Made by a program: the position numbers and the translations under genes
Notes under the pieces: generated by a model
What the model was told of the DNA's origin: nothing
Databases searched by the model: none
The model's input: only the letters and a program-made list of their open reading frames with translations
Part shown: in pieces, positions 49,867 to 58,967 of the stretch
How positions within the stretch are numbered: position 1 is the first letter of the stretch
Layout: each line of letters starts with the position of its first letter
NCBI RefSeq assembly: GCF_035917275.1
Contig: NZ_CP108510.1
Location: 248,001-312,000 of the forward strand
Length of the DNA: 64,000 nucleotides
Direction: 5' to 3'
Origin: Streptomyces sp. NBC_01237
Lineage (GTDB): Bacteria; Actinomycetota; Actinomycetes; Streptomycetales; Streptomycetaceae

Positions 49867-50793
49867 TCAAGCATTGCCGACGGGGGGAGCCGGAGGAGCC
49901 GGGGGCCAGGGAACATCGGTGAGGAGGGGGAGAATCGACGCTTCCTCGTAGTCGAGGTGCGCGTTGAGTTCCGCCGACATCTCCGCCAGCTCCTCACGGA
50001 AACGCCGGGGGTCGGCGATGGTGATCCCGGCGAGCAGGGACGCCAGTTCGCCCTGGATGCGCGCGACCGTACGGTGCTCCTCGCGAAGCCGGTCGAAGGT
50101 GTCGCCGAGGCCGGGGTGGTAGCGCGCGATCCCCGGGAACAGATGCGCGTCCTCGCTGGTGTGGTGGAACTCCAGCGCCTGGCAGAACGCCAGGCACCGC
50201 TGCCGGATCTGCAGCCCGAGCCCCGGGGGAGCGGGCTCACCGGGCCCCTGGTGAGCCGCGCGTACCGCGAAGTGGGCCTCGACCTCGGCGCTCACCTGAC
50301 GCAGCTGACCGCGCAGCCAGGTGTGCACCTCCCGCACCTTGTCGGCGAGGGTACGGATGTCGTGGGGCCCCTCCCAGCCGTCGGGCTCGGCCCGCTCCAG
50401 CACCACCACCGGCAGCATGCGGGAGGTCCGGTCCTGGTAGTCGCCGTACCCGGGCTCCGCCCGTACGACATGGGCGAACAGCTCGTCACGCCGCGCCCCT
50501 TCGGCGGGGACCGCGAGGGCTTGGAACGTACGGGTGCCGATCTCCACCCGTACGACGGGGTGGGCGAGCAGATTGTGGTACCAGGCGGGATGGACCGGGC
50601 CGCCGAGGTTGGACCCGACGAGCAGAAGCGCGTCGTCGTGGCGGACGTAGCCGAGGGGAGTGGTCCGCTCGGCCCCCGACCTGGCGCCGGTGGTCGTCAG
50701 CAGGAGCAGGTTCCCGCCTTCGAACGGGCCGCCGACCTTCCCTCCGTTGGCACGGAACTCCTCGATGACGGATTCATTGAAAGACATGGGCAT
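49867..50793 (-). CDS. F420-type nitroreductase fused to a hemerythrin-like domain
   Basis: A 308-residue two-domain protein. Residues 1-140 match the deazaflavin-dependent nitroreductase (Ddn) family: LLLLTTTGARSGAERTTPL, the WYHNLLAHPVVRVEIG signature, and the closing region DYQDRTSRMLPVVVLE. Residues 150-300 form a hemerythrin-like HHE bundle with candidate iron ligands in FHHTSEDAHLFPG, EEHRTV and HLDYEEASILP. Fusion couples F420-dependent reduction with an oxygen- or oxidant-binding iron site. The ATG at 50793 is chosen from the GGAG upstream. It could protect against quinones or enediyne oxidants (inference). Confidence 0.83.
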   Translation of the reverse strand: MPMSFNESVIEEFRANGGKVGGPFEGGNLLLLTTTGARSGAERTTPLGYVRHDDALLLVGSNLGGPVHPAWYHNLLAHPVVRVEIGTRTFQALAVPAEGARRDELFAHVVRAEPGYGDYQDRTSRMLPVVVLERAEPDGWEGPHDIRTLADKVREVHTWLRGQLRQVSAEVEAHFAVRAAHQGPGEPAPPGLGLQIRQRCLAFCQALEFHHTSEDAHLFPGIARYHPGLGDTFDRLREEHRTVARIQGELASLLAGITIADPRRFREELAEMSAELNAHLDYEEASILPLLTDVPWPPAPPAPPVGNA

Positions 50794-51189
50794 GCGGTGG
50801 GTGTCTCCGGAAGACGCGCGTTTCCGCAGGAGCGGCGGAAACGCGGATGGGTCCGCAAGGGCTGCGGAGATGGCCGGTGGTGACCTGCGCAGGGCGAAGC
50901 GCCGCACGGCTCCCGCACGCGGACGACCCGGGGCACACGACAGCGGTGCCGGGAAACGCGAAGGGTGAAGGAGAAGGCGCGGCTGCGCTACGTCAGATAC
51001 AGGGCGCGGAGCAGAAACTCATGACGGACCCCTTGATGAAGGGTGCTCGCCCGACCACCGGCCGGCCCACTGCTCATTGACCGGCGCCACGCGGCACCGG
51101 TTCCATTACATGGACGCGGACCTCGCCTGTCAACACGGACGATCATCCACCGGGGCGCGGCAGACCGTCAGAGGCTGGTCAGGCATCGG
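50794..51189. other. Intergenic region, no gene supported
   Basis: This 396-base gap between two minus-strand genes shows no conserved frame, strong hairpin or known motif. It should contain the promoter of the nitroreductase fusion gene. Confidence 0.45.
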
Positions 51190-51864
51190 TCAGGGACTTG
51201 TGACGGGCAGCCTGGCGCACTGACGGCAGGCACGCGCCGAGGCGGCGACGCGCGCGTGGAAGGCGAGGGTGGCCACACAGACGGCAACGCTCAGCGGCCA
51301 GTTCACCGCCGCCACGGAAGCGACGGTGAGGGTCAGCGCGCTCAGTGCGAGGGCCACCGCGGCGGCGGTGCCCGTCCACGCGACCACGAGCGGCAGCCTG
51401 CGCGGGGTGGGCAGCCGGCGCGCGAGGGAGCCCGTGACACCGAGGAGCACCGCCGCCAGCAATGCCGTGAGGACCGCTGTGCCGCCCAGAGGGGCGACCA
51501 CCGCCCGCACGGGGTCCGGCAGCCGGTGACCCGCCGTACGGGCGGAGAGCTCCACCAGGTACCAGCACAGGATCGGGAAGGGGACGATCAGCATGACCGT
51601 GCGTGCGGTGTGACGGGCCTGGGCGATGGTCAGTTCGTGCTGGAAGCCCGGCGCGAGCTCGGCCACGGTGCCGAACTGACGGACCGCCTGGCGGGCGGCG
51701 TCCCGACCCGGTTCGGCCGACAGCCCCTGCGCGGCGTCCAGGAGGCCGTCTCGCAGCTCGTCCACCATCCGGTCCTTGATCCGTGCGGGGCCGTGAAGAA
51801 CGGCCGTCAGATCGGCGATGTGGGACTCGATGGGGTCATCGGCCAGCGCCTCGGGCGTCCTCAC
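51190..51864 (-). CDS. Membrane protein with PadR-linked permease-prefix (HAAS) domain
   Basis: A 224-residue protein. The N-terminal ~75 residues are a helical HAAS/permease-prefix type domain (PIESHIADLTAVLHGPARIKDRMVDELRDGLLDAA), followed by four membrane helices, such as VMLIVPFPILCWYLVEL and ALTLTVASVAAVNWPLSVAV. Such proteins are usually encoded right after a PadR regulator, as here: the GTG at 51864 overlaps the PadR stop by four bases. The family probably transmits a membrane signal to, or is regulated by, the PadR protein. Substrate unknown. Confidence 0.78.
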   Translation of the reverse strand: MRTPEALADDPIESHIADLTAVLHGPARIKDRMVDELRDGLLDAAQGLSAEPGRDAARQAVRQFGTVAELAPGFQHELTIAQARHTARTVMLIVPFPILCWYLVELSARTAGHRLPDPVRAVVAPLGGTAVLTALLAAVLLGVTGSLARRLPTPRRLPLVVAWTGTAAAVALALSALTLTVASVAAVNWPLSVAVCVATLAFHARVAASARACRQCARLPVTSP

Positions 51865-52202
51865 GTCGCGTGCCCGGCGGCCGGGGCGGGCTCCAGCACC
51901 GAGCCGATCGCGGCGGTGAACTCCCTCCACCCCGTGCGCTCCTCGGCCAGAGTGCGCCGCCCGGCGTCGGTGAGTTCGTAACAGCGCTTCCGCCGTTCAC
52001 CCACCGACTCCCAGACGCTGCGCAGCAGTCCGAGCCGCTCCAGCCGGTTGAGCGCGGGGTAGATGGTGCCCTTGCGCAGCTCCAGCACGCCGTTGCTGCG
52101 CTCCGAGACCGCGGTGATGATCGCGTAGCCGTGCAGTGGGCCGGACTCCAGTACGGACAGCAGCAGTCCGTCCAGGTGCCCGCGTACCGCATCCGTCTTC
52201 AT
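51861..52202 (-). CDS. PadR-family transcriptional regulator
   Basis: A 113-residue winged-helix protein of the short PadR type. Core motifs are GHLDGLLLSVLESGPLHGYAI, then GTIYPALNRLERLGLL and the wing RKRCYELTDAGRRTL. The ATG at 52202 and the divergent gene at 52290 face a 13-bp perfect inverted repeat at 52247-52276 that is likely its operator. It is coupled to the downstream membrane protein gene by a four-base overlap. It probably represses both directions until it senses a toxic compound. Confidence 0.9.
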   Translation of the reverse strand: MKTDAVRGHLDGLLLSVLESGPLHGYAIITAVSERSNGVLELRKGTIYPALNRLERLGLLRSVWESVGERRKRCYELTDAGRRTLAEERTGWREFTAAIGSVLEPAPAAGHAT

Positions 52203-52246
52203 AGTCAGGCAGCCTACCCAAACGGGCCACCTCTGTGCTACCTATC

Positions 52247-52276
52247 GATAGGCAGCCAACCCATTGGCTGCCTATC
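52247..52276. promoter_or_regulatory. PadR operator
   Basis: GATAGGCAGCCAA (52247-52259) and TTGGCTGCCTATC (52264-52276) form a perfect 13-bp inverted repeat with a 4-base centre in the divergent padR gap. A partial copy, CAGGCAGCCTACC, lies at 52206. Confidence 0.65.
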
Positions 52277-52289
52277 CGAGAGGGCTCCT

Positions 52290-52778
52290 GTGACCAAGTT
52301 CCTGCTTTCCCTGCATGTCCTGGCGGCGATCCTGACGGTCGGGCCCATCACGGTCGCGGCCTCGATGTTCCCCCGCTACGCCCGGACTCCGGCCGGCGAC
52401 GGCGACGGCCCGGGGGAGGGGAACGGCAGGACCGCGGCGTTCCTGCACCGGATCTGCCGTGGCTACACGGTCGTGGGCCTCGCCGTACCGGTCTTCGGCG
52501 CCGCCACGGGGGCACAGCTGGGCGTCCTGACCGATGCCTGGCTGCTGGCCTCGGTCGGGCTGACGGCCGCCGCCGCGGCCCTGCTCCTGATAGTGATCCT
52601 CCCCGGGCAACAGCGACTGCTCGCCCTGCCCACGGACGAGGTCCCGGACGGGGGCGCCGTGGAGATGATGCGGGCGTCGGCGGCCCGGCTCTCCATGACC
52701 ACCGGGATCTTCAATCTGCTCTGGACGGCCGTGGTCGTCCTGATGATCGTCCGGCCCGGCTCCACGACGGGAGCCTGA
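52290..52778 (+). CDS. DUF2269-type membrane protein
   Basis: A 162-residue protein with four membrane helices: FLLSLHVLAAILTVGPITVAA at the start, GLAVPVFGAATGAQLG, LTAAAAALLLIVILPG and FNLLWTAVVVLMIV. This matches the DUF2269 / integral membrane family with an N-terminal His in SLHVLAA, which may bind heme or metal. The GTG at 52290 follows GAGAGGG. It is divergent from padR across an inverted-repeat operator and so is probably PadR-controlled. Function unknown. Confidence 0.8.
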   Translation: MTKFLLSLHVLAAILTVGPITVAASMFPRYARTPAGDGDGPGEGNGRTAAFLHRICRGYTVVGLAVPVFGAATGAQLGVLTDAWLLASVGLTAAAAALLLIVILPGQQRLLALPTDEVPDGGAVEMMRASAARLSMTTGIFNLLWTAVVVLMIVRPGSTTGA

Positions 52779-52794
52779 CACCAGGGGCGACCCG

Positions 52795-52818
52795 CCCCGC
52801 CTCTCCCGACAGGCGGGG
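52795..52818 (+). terminator. Hairpin terminator
   Basis: CCCCGCCT (52795-52802) pairs with AGGCGGGG (52811-52818) soon after the DUF2269 stop. Confidence 0.5.
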
Positions 52819-52865
52819 GGACTGCCAGGGCCTGACCGGGGGAGGGCCGACAGTGGCTGGGGCCC

Positions 52866-53408
52866 TTTCGGTCCCTGCCCTTCAGTCCCTGTATGAAAGT
52901 GCAGGTCAGAGACGTTCCGGTCCCCGGAAAAGGGACTGAAGGGACTCAACTTCCTAGTTATAACTCCACTAGCGCGTAGGCGCGTGTATGCGCGGGCGTA
53001 TGAATGTATGTATGTATGCCTTGTATCTAGGCTGGCTCATAATTAGGGATTTCAGTCCCTTCAGTCCCTGATCAGAGGGGTACTACCCCTCTGACCTGCG
53101 GTTTTCCCAGGGACTGAAGCACAGGGACCGAAAGGGCCCCAGCCCTGCCTCTGGCCGTTCAGACCCTCCACCGGACCCCTCCGTGCCGCCGGAGGGCGCG
53201 CCGCCCCCTCCGGGAGCCTGTTTCCCGGCAACTCGCCCGGAGGGACCCGCCAGTCCCTGCGTCCGGTCGGTCCCTGCCTCCGCCGCACGGCGGAGGCAGG
53301 GACTCAAGGGACCGGGAATCTGATAGAACGGCACGCGGGTCGAAACCGTCATTCCCTGCGGATCCACGTCATAGACTCTCTTCCGAAAGTGAGTCCCTTC
53401 GGTCCCTG
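52866..53408. other. Replication origin 2: iterons around an AT-rich core
   Basis: Iterons of type TTCRGTCCCT occur at 52866-52891, 52931-52949 (AGGGACTGAAGGGACTCAA), 53051-53070 (TTCAGTCCCTTCAGTCCCTG), 53109-53137 and 53391-53408 (GAGTCCCTTCGGTCCCTG). An AT-rich core lies at 52950-53050, with TAGTTATAACTCC, ATGTATGTATGTATG and CTCATAATTAGGG. The layout copies origin 1, but CGC in each iteron is replaced by CCC. No gene is supported between 52779 and 53428. Confidence 0.72.
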
Positions 53409-53428
53409 CCCACGGCAGGGAACCCCCT

Positions 53429-54589
53429 GTGACCAGCAGGCTTCCGGCAGGGAACCAAGGCCCGACGACCGGACCCGACGAGGACGACTGCGTGCAGCGC
53501 CACGGTGAGACGAGCTCAACCGCTCCCCCCGCCAGGTCGGTGGCCCCGCTTGCCCTTGCCCGCTGGTGCGCCGGAAACGGCTGGCCGGTCCATCCGCTGG
53601 CCGCAGGACGCAAAACGCCGGCCGCCAACTGCCCCTCCTGCAAGGACCGGCACCACGATCCCGCGACGTGCCCGTGCCTGCCCGCAGGACGCCCCTGCCA
53701 CGGCTTCCACGCGGGCACCACGGCCCCGGACAGGATCGACCGCTGGTGGGGCGACACCCCCCGCGCCGGGGTCGGTGTCGCCTGCGGTCCGGCCGGCCTG
53801 GTCGTCATCGACGTCGACGCGCACTCCGCCCCCGTCCCCGACCGGGGCCGCCTGCTCCCGGGCATCGCGATCCACGAGTCCGTCAACCTCGACGGGCTCG
53901 CCTCGGGCTTCGACACCCTGGCGCTCCTCGCGGCACTCCGGAGACAGCCGTCCCCCGCGGAGGACGAAAGCACCCTGAGGGTCCGTACGCCGTCGGGCGG
54001 GCTGCACGTCTGGTACCGGAACCCGGCCCCCGCCCCGCGGTACCGGTCCTCGGCCGGATCCAGCCCGAAGGTCGCCCTCGCCTGGCAGGTCGACGTACGG
54101 GCCCACGGCGGATACATCATCGCCCCGGCGACCCGCACCTCCCAGGGCACGTACGAAGCCGTCGGCGCCACCCGGATGCCCGCCCCGCTGCCGGAGTGGC
54201 TCGCCGTGGAACTCACCCGCACCGGACATGTCCTGACGCCCGACCGCCCGAGAACGCCCCCAGCCCCGCTCGCCGCCCCCCTTCCCCGTGCCCGCGGCGC
54301 GCGCAGCCCGAAGCGCGCCCAGCGGGTGCTCGACCCGCTCGTCGGCGCCGTCCGCGCGTGCGCGGCGACGCCCGAGGGAGCCGGGTTCACGGAGAAGCTG
54401 AACCGCGCCGCGTTCACGGCAGGGGGCCTGATCGCCGCCGGGCACCTGGACGAACGGGCCGTCCGCCCCCTCCTGGCGGACGCGGCCGATGCCGCCAGGC
54501 CCTGGCAGACGGCGCGCAACGAGAAGATCATTCATGACGGTCTCGCCGCCGGGACCGTCCGTCCGCTCCACCTCGAAGGACGTTCATGA
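53429..54589 (+). CDS. Bifunctional DNA primase/polymerase (prim-pol), module 2
   Basis: A 386-residue prim-pol related throughout to 42024-43136. Blocks in order: LARWCAGNGWPVHPLAAG, a Cys/His cluster (CPSCKDRHHDPATCPC), the catalytic VVIDVDAHS, RTPSGGLHVWY, VDVRAHGGYIIAPA and AGFTEKLNRAAFTAGGL. It begins 20 bases after an iteron pair, as in module 1. GTG 53429 is kept, with AGGGA upstream; a GTG at 53492 with GAGGA upstream is also good and would give 365 residues, closer to module 1. The stop overlaps the helicase start (ATGA). Confidence 0.9.
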   Translation: MTSRLPAGNQGPTTGPDEDDCVQRHGETSSTAPPARSVAPLALARWCAGNGWPVHPLAAGRKTPAANCPSCKDRHHDPATCPCLPAGRPCHGFHAGTTAPDRIDRWWGDTPRAGVGVACGPAGLVVIDVDAHSAPVPDRGRLLPGIAIHESVNLDGLASGFDTLALLAALRRQPSPAEDESTLRVRTPSGGLHVWYRNPAPAPRYRSSAGSSPKVALAWQVDVRAHGGYIIAPATRTSQGTYEAVGATRMPAPLPEWLAVELTRTGHVLTPDRPRTPPAPLAAPLPRARGARSPKRAQRVLDPLVGAVRACAATPEGAGFTEKLNRAAFTAGGLIAAGHLDERAVRPLLADAADAARPWQTARNEKIIHDGLAAGTVRPLHLEGRS

Positions 54590-56124
54590 GCAGCGCCGAA
54601 AGCAAGCGTTTTGACGCAACTGCCGCCGCTCAGCAGATGCTCGATCTTCAGGACGACATCCCGGCCCTGCCCGCGCAGACGTCGGCCGAGCAGCCGCCCG
54701 CACCGGCGGCCCCCGCTGCCCCTCCGGCCGGGGCCACGGACGGACAGCTGCCCACCACCCTCACCGACCGCGGCAACGCGAAACTGTTCGTCCGCCTCTA
54801 CCGCGACGCGTTCCGGCATGTCGAGGGCCTGGGCTGGTTCTGCTGGGACGGATACCGGTGGAAGCGCACCGGAGGGGAGAAGGCCGCGCTGTGGGCGGCG
54901 GGGGAGATGGCCGAGGAGATGCCGGAGGCCGACCCCCGCGGTGTGTTCAGCAACCGCGAGCTGTACCTCCACAAGAAGCGCACGCTGTCGACCACCGGCA
55001 TGAAAGCGCTCCTCGTCCAGGCCAAAGCCTCCCCGGACCTGTCCCTGGACCCCGACACCCTCGACGGCGACCCCTACGCCCTGTGCACCCCCGAAGGCGT
55101 CGTCGACCTGACCACCGGCAGGCTCCGCAAGCCGGACGCGACCCGGGACTTCCACTCCCGCGCCACCAGCGTCGCCCCCGAGGCCATGCCCACCCCGCGC
55201 TGGGACCGCTTTCTCACCGACACCTTCGGCGACGACGCCGAAGGCCGGGAAATGATCGACTTCCTGAACCTGCTCCTCGGCTACTCCGTCACCGGCGACG
55301 TCGGGGCCCAGGTCCTGCCCTTCCTCCACGGACAGGGCAAGAACGGCAAGTCCGTCCTCCTCGACGTGATGATCCAGATCCTGGGCGACTACGCGGACGC
55401 CGCCCCGCCCGGCTTCCTCATGGACCGCGGCGCGTTCTCCGAGCACTCCACCGAGCTCACCGAGCTCCACGGCCGCCGCCTCATCGTCTGCAGCGAACTC
55501 AAACCGAACGACAAGTTCGACGAAGCACGTGTCCGCCTCCTGACCGGCGGCGACAAGATCAAGGCCCGACGCATGCGGCAGGACTACTTCTCCTTCACCC
55601 CCACCCACCACCTCTGGCTCCTCGGCAACCACCGCCCCGAGGTCTCCACCGGCGGCTTCGCCTTCTGGCGCCGTATCCGCCTGCTGCCCTTCGAACGCGT
55701 CGTCCCCGACGCACACAAGATCGACAACCTGGCCGTCGAACTCGTCCGCGACGAAGGCCCCGGCATCCTGCACTGGCTCACCGAAGGCGCCCGCCGCTAC
55801 CTCGCCACCCGCGACCCCCTCACCGGCCCCGACCGGGTCCGTATCGCCACCAGCGCCTACGCCAACACCGAGGACCACATCGGTCGCTTCCTCGCCGAAT
55901 GCTGCACCCGTGACACCGAGACCCACCCCGACCTCCGCGTCGAGCAGGGTCTTCTCTACAACGCCTACAGCTCCTGGTGCACCGCCGGAGAGGGCATCCG
56001 CCCCGCCACCGCACGCACCTTCGCCACCCGGGTCCGGCAGGAACTCGCCCTCGCGTCACCCTCCGACATGATCAAATCCAACGGCAGGAAGTTCTACCCC
56101 GCCCTGGCCCTGGTGGCCGAGTAG
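54586..56124 (+). CDS. D5/P4-type replication helicase, module 2
   Basis: A 512-residue SF3-like helicase, clearly homologous to the two others over its whole length but not part of the 950-bp identical block. Walker A is GQGKNGKS, followed by RRLIVCSEL and LWLLGNHRPE. The C-terminal winged-helix-like end contains SNGRKFYPALALV. Start overlap with prim-pol is ATGA. It is followed after 161 bases by its small partner gene, rather than overlapping it as in module 1. With its own iterons it should be a functional second replication system. Confidence 0.9.
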   Translation: MSSAESKRFDATAAAQQMLDLQDDIPALPAQTSAEQPPAPAAPAAPPAGATDGQLPTTLTDRGNAKLFVRLYRDAFRHVEGLGWFCWDGYRWKRTGGEKAALWAAGEMAEEMPEADPRGVFSNRELYLHKKRTLSTTGMKALLVQAKASPDLSLDPDTLDGDPYALCTPEGVVDLTTGRLRKPDATRDFHSRATSVAPEAMPTPRWDRFLTDTFGDDAEGREMIDFLNLLLGYSVTGDVGAQVLPFLHGQGKNGKSVLLDVMIQILGDYADAAPPGFLMDRGAFSEHSTELTELHGRRLIVCSELKPNDKFDEARVRLLTGGDKIKARRMRQDYFSFTPTHHLWLLGNHRPEVSTGGFAFWRRIRLLPFERVVPDAHKIDNLAVELVRDEGPGILHWLTEGARRYLATRDPLTGPDRVRIATSAYANTEDHIGRFLAECCTRDTETHPDLRVEQGLLYNAYSSWCTAGEGIRPATARTFATRVRQELALASPSDMIKSNGRKFYPALALVAE

Positions 56125-56285
56125 ATGCCGCCCGCCGACGCATCGCCGCACCCATACCCCGGACCCCTCTACGATGAAGGGGCCCACCCCCGCGCGGACG
56201 TCCCCGCCGCGCCCCGGGCCGGGACACAACGAAAGCACCGGACGGACCACCACCGGCGCAGCCCCACACAGGAGGGAACGCGGCC

Positions 56286-56672
56286 ATGAGCTCGCTACTG
56301 ACCGAGAGCGACCTCAGCGACGAAGCCCGCATCGTGTGGCTGGAGAACCCCGACGCCCTCGACTACGTCCGCCAGGCCCTCGACAAGACGCCCCGCCGCC
56401 GCAACAAACCCCGCTACGCCCGCGACGGCAGGATGATCGGCTACACCGAACTCGACGAGACCGCGGACGCCGACCCCGACAGCGGCCTCTACCGCCGCCG
56501 GGTCTTCTTCCTGCTTCCCCACGACCGGGACACCGCCCCCGAAGGCGTCTACCGCCAGGGAGCGCCCGGCGAGGCCGTCGACCCGCGGACCGTCGAGGCC
56601 CGCAAGGTCGGAGAGAAGACCCTCCGCTCCCAGCAGGGCGCTGCCGCGTCCGTGTCTTCCGCGAGCCGCTGA
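56286..56672 (+). CDS. Replication-module small protein, copy 3
   Basis: A 128-residue member of the same unnamed family as 37683-38084 and 40076-40477. It keeps ARIVWLENPDALDYVRQALD, the basic RYARDGRMIGY, RRRVFFLLPHDRDTAPEG and GAPGEAVDPRTV. The ATG at 56286 has GGAGGG nine bases upstream and its own 161-base gap after the helicase, so expression may be separate here. Conservation of the first 90 residues across divergent modules argues for a real function at the origin. No domain is recognised. Confidence 0.72.
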   Translation: MSSLLTESDLSDEARIVWLENPDALDYVRQALDKTPRRRNKPRYARDGRMIGYTELDETADADPDSGLYRRRVFFLLPHDRDTAPEGVYRQGAPGEAVDPRTVEARKVGEKTLRSQQGAAASVSSASR

Positions 56673-56762
56673 CACACCGGGCCGCCCGGTACCGCAGCGT
56701 TGCGGACCGGCGGCGTCAACCGGGCGGCAGCCCGCGCCGGGCCGGATTCCCCGTACGGTGGA

Positions 56763-57383
56763 TCAGCGTCCGCTGCGCGCGTCGCCCAGACCCTGCCACC
56801 GCTCCGCGATGTCCGCGGTGGGTGCGGGGAGCTGGAACTGGTCGAGTATCCGCATCACGATGTGGTCCACGATGTCGCCGATACCGCGCGGGATGTCGTA
56901 GAAGGCGGGCATGGGCGGGACGATGCGCGCCCCCATCCGGGAGAGGGCGAGCATGTTCTCCAGATGGATCTCGTTCAGCGGTGTCTCCCGCGGTACGAGA
57001 ACCAGCGGGCGGCGCTCCTTGAGCGTGACGTCGGCCGCGCGGGCGATGAGATTGTCGGCGAATCCGTGGCGTACCGCCGCAAGGGTCTTCATGCTGCACG
57101 GCACGATGACCATTCCCGCGACGGGATAGGAGCCGGAGGAGATCGTGGCGCCCTGCTCACCGAACTTGTGACTCACATCGGCGAGTTCGGCGAACTGCCG
57201 GCTGGTGCGGGACGTCTCCACCTCGATGGTGGAGCGGGCCCAGGTGCTCAGGACGAGATGGGTCTCCACCTCCGGCACCTCCCGCAGGACCTCCAGCAGG
57301 CGGAGAGCGATCGGGGCCCCGGTGGCGCCGGTGACTCCGACAACGATCCGGATGGGGACGTGTGTGGGGGTGGGGGCTGTCAC
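56763..57383 (-). CDS. ubiX: Flavin prenyltransferase UbiX
   Basis: A 206-residue UbiX/Pad1-type enzyme that prenylates FMN to give the cofactor of UbiD decarboxylases. Family motifs are RIVVGVTGATGAPIALRLLE (flavin/phosphate loop), VIVPCSMKTLAAVRHGFADN and RPLVLVPRETPLNEIHLENM with the key Glu and Arg. Near the C-terminus, PPMPAFYDIP is typical. The GTG at 57383 has AGGAG six bases upstream. It follows ubiD on the same strand with an 87-base gap, so both should be made together. Confidence 0.95.
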   Translation of the reverse strand: MTAPTPTHVPIRIVVGVTGATGAPIALRLLEVLREVPEVETHLVLSTWARSTIEVETSRTSRQFAELADVSHKFGEQGATISSGSYPVAGMVIVPCSMKTLAAVRHGFADNLIARAADVTLKERRPLVLVPRETPLNEIHLENMLALSRMGARIVPPMPAFYDIPRGIGDIVDHIVMRILDQFQLPAPTADIAERWQGLGDARSGR

Positions 57384-57470
57384 AGCATGCTCCTGGTACG
57401 GGAAGGAAGGGGAGGGGGCGGACCGGCCGGGAGGGAGGCACACAGCGGCCCTCCCTCCCGTCGGTGCGGG

Positions 57471-58910
57471 CTACAGAGGCAGGACACCCGCCCAGCGCCT
57501 GCGCAGGTCCTCGCGGGTCGCGTCGTCGACGCGATTGGCCGCCGGGTACTGGTCCTTCCACGCGAACGGCTTGGTCGCGTCGATCAGCACGATGCCCATC
57601 GACAGGTCGCCGTCCACCCGCTTGGCGGGCGACAGGCGCGGATCGATCGCGGTGGTCGGTGCGCGCAGCACCTGGAGGGACTCCGACGGGTCGACGCGGG
57701 TGAACACCGCCCACAGGACGTGGTTGATGTCGGTGATGTCGATGTCCTCGTCGACCACCACGAAGTACCGCTCCATCCCGCCGGTACGCTTGCGCCCCGC
57801 CGCCGCGAGCAGCGCGTGCATGGCGTCGCCCGCGCCGGTCTGTTCGATGGAGACGACCATCATGAGCTGCCGGGCGTACGCCCACACCCCCTTGATGTTC
57901 TGCACCCCGGAGGCTTCCAGGTGGTCCCAGGTCACCGACGCCGAGTACAGCGGGACGGCCTGGTCACCGGCCGGAACGGTCGGGAGCATCGGCGGGGCGC
58001 CCAGGATGATCGGGTCGTCGCGGTGCAGGATCCGGGTCACCCGGACCACGGTCTCCTGGCCCGAGTGGGTGTAGTAGCCGGTCCACTCCCCGAACGGGCC
58101 TTCCAGTACGGACTCCTCCTCGACCGGCGGCAGTTCACCCTCGATGACGATCTCCGCGTACGCCGGGACGGGAAGGTCGCTGCCCGGTGCGTACAGCACC
58201 TCGACCCCCTGCCCGCGCAGCCCGCCCGCCAGGTCGTACTCCGACATCCCGGACGGCGCGGCGATCGCCGCCGCGGTCGAGAGGATCGGGTCCTGGCCCA
58301 CCACCACCGCGATCGGGCAGTTCAGGCCGCGCTGCCAGTACTTCTCGGCGATGGCCTTGGCGTGCCGGTTGCCGAGCATCCAGAGCGAGAGCCGGTCCCG
58401 GCCCTGGACACAGGCCCGGTACGTGCCGACGTTGACCCAGCCACTGTCGGGGTCACGGGTGATGACCATGCAGGCGGTACCGATGTAGCGGCCGCCGTCC
58501 CCGTCGTGCCACCGCGGCGCGGGGAAGACACCGAGATCCACGTCATCGCCGACCAGGACGTTCTCCAGCACCGGGCCCGTGGCGACCTCCACCGGAGGAA
58601 TCGGTTCGAGCCGCTTGCTCAGGTCCTTCCACTCCCGAACGATGTCCAGCTTCCCCGTCTCCGGCGGCAGCCCGAGGGCCACCGCCGTACGGGCGGCCGT
58701 CCCCATGAAGTTGGTGAACACCCGGTACCCCGCCGGGAAGCCGGGGATGTTGTCGAACATCAGGGCGGGGCCTTCCTTCTCCGCCATCAGTTCGGAGATG
58801 CCGCCGATGTCCAGGTCCCGGTCCGCGCCGTCGATCCGGAGGACCTCGTCCTTCCCCAGGGTCCCGGTGATGTGGTCGATGTAATGCCGAAGATCACGGA
58901 ATGCGCTCAT
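57471..58910 (-). CDS. ubiD: UbiD-family decarboxylase
   Basis: A 479-residue UbiD-type prenylated-FMN enzyme that decarboxylates (or carboxylates) aromatic or unsaturated acids. Visible features are the FMN/metal region GTACMVITRDPDSGWVNVGTYR, the catalytic E-x-R-like part in EGPFGEWTGYYT, and the HDPHxx-equivalent YFVVVDEDIDITD. The size fits the 3-octaprenyl-4-hydroxybenzoate and aryl-acid groups. The ATG at 58910 faces an Lrp-type regulator gene in the opposite direction. Substrate unknown; UbiD enzymes with dedicated ubiX occur in both catabolic and biosynthetic clusters, and either role is possible here. Confidence 0.92.
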   Translation of the reverse strand: MSAFRDLRHYIDHITGTLGKDEVLRIDGADRDLDIGGISELMAEKEGPALMFDNIPGFPAGYRVFTNFMGTAARTAVALGLPPETGKLDIVREWKDLSKRLEPIPPVEVATGPVLENVLVGDDVDLGVFPAPRWHDGDGGRYIGTACMVITRDPDSGWVNVGTYRACVQGRDRLSLWMLGNRHAKAIAEKYWQRGLNCPIAVVVGQDPILSTAAAIAAPSGMSEYDLAGGLRGQGVEVLYAPGSDLPVPAYAEIVIEGELPPVEEESVLEGPFGEWTGYYTHSGQETVVRVTRILHRDDPIILGAPPMLPTVPAGDQAVPLYSASVTWDHLEASGVQNIKGVWAYARQLMMVVSIEQTGAGDAMHALLAAAGRKRTGGMERYFVVVDEDIDITDINHVLWAVFTRVDPSESLQVLRAPTTAIDPRLSPAKRVDGDLSMGIVLIDATKPFAWKDQYPAANRVDDATREDLRRRWAGVLPL

Positions 58911-58967
58911 GTGCCGTCGGGAGCCGGGCGGCAGGCCCGGAGTCTCCCGTCCTCCTCATTCTCGAAG

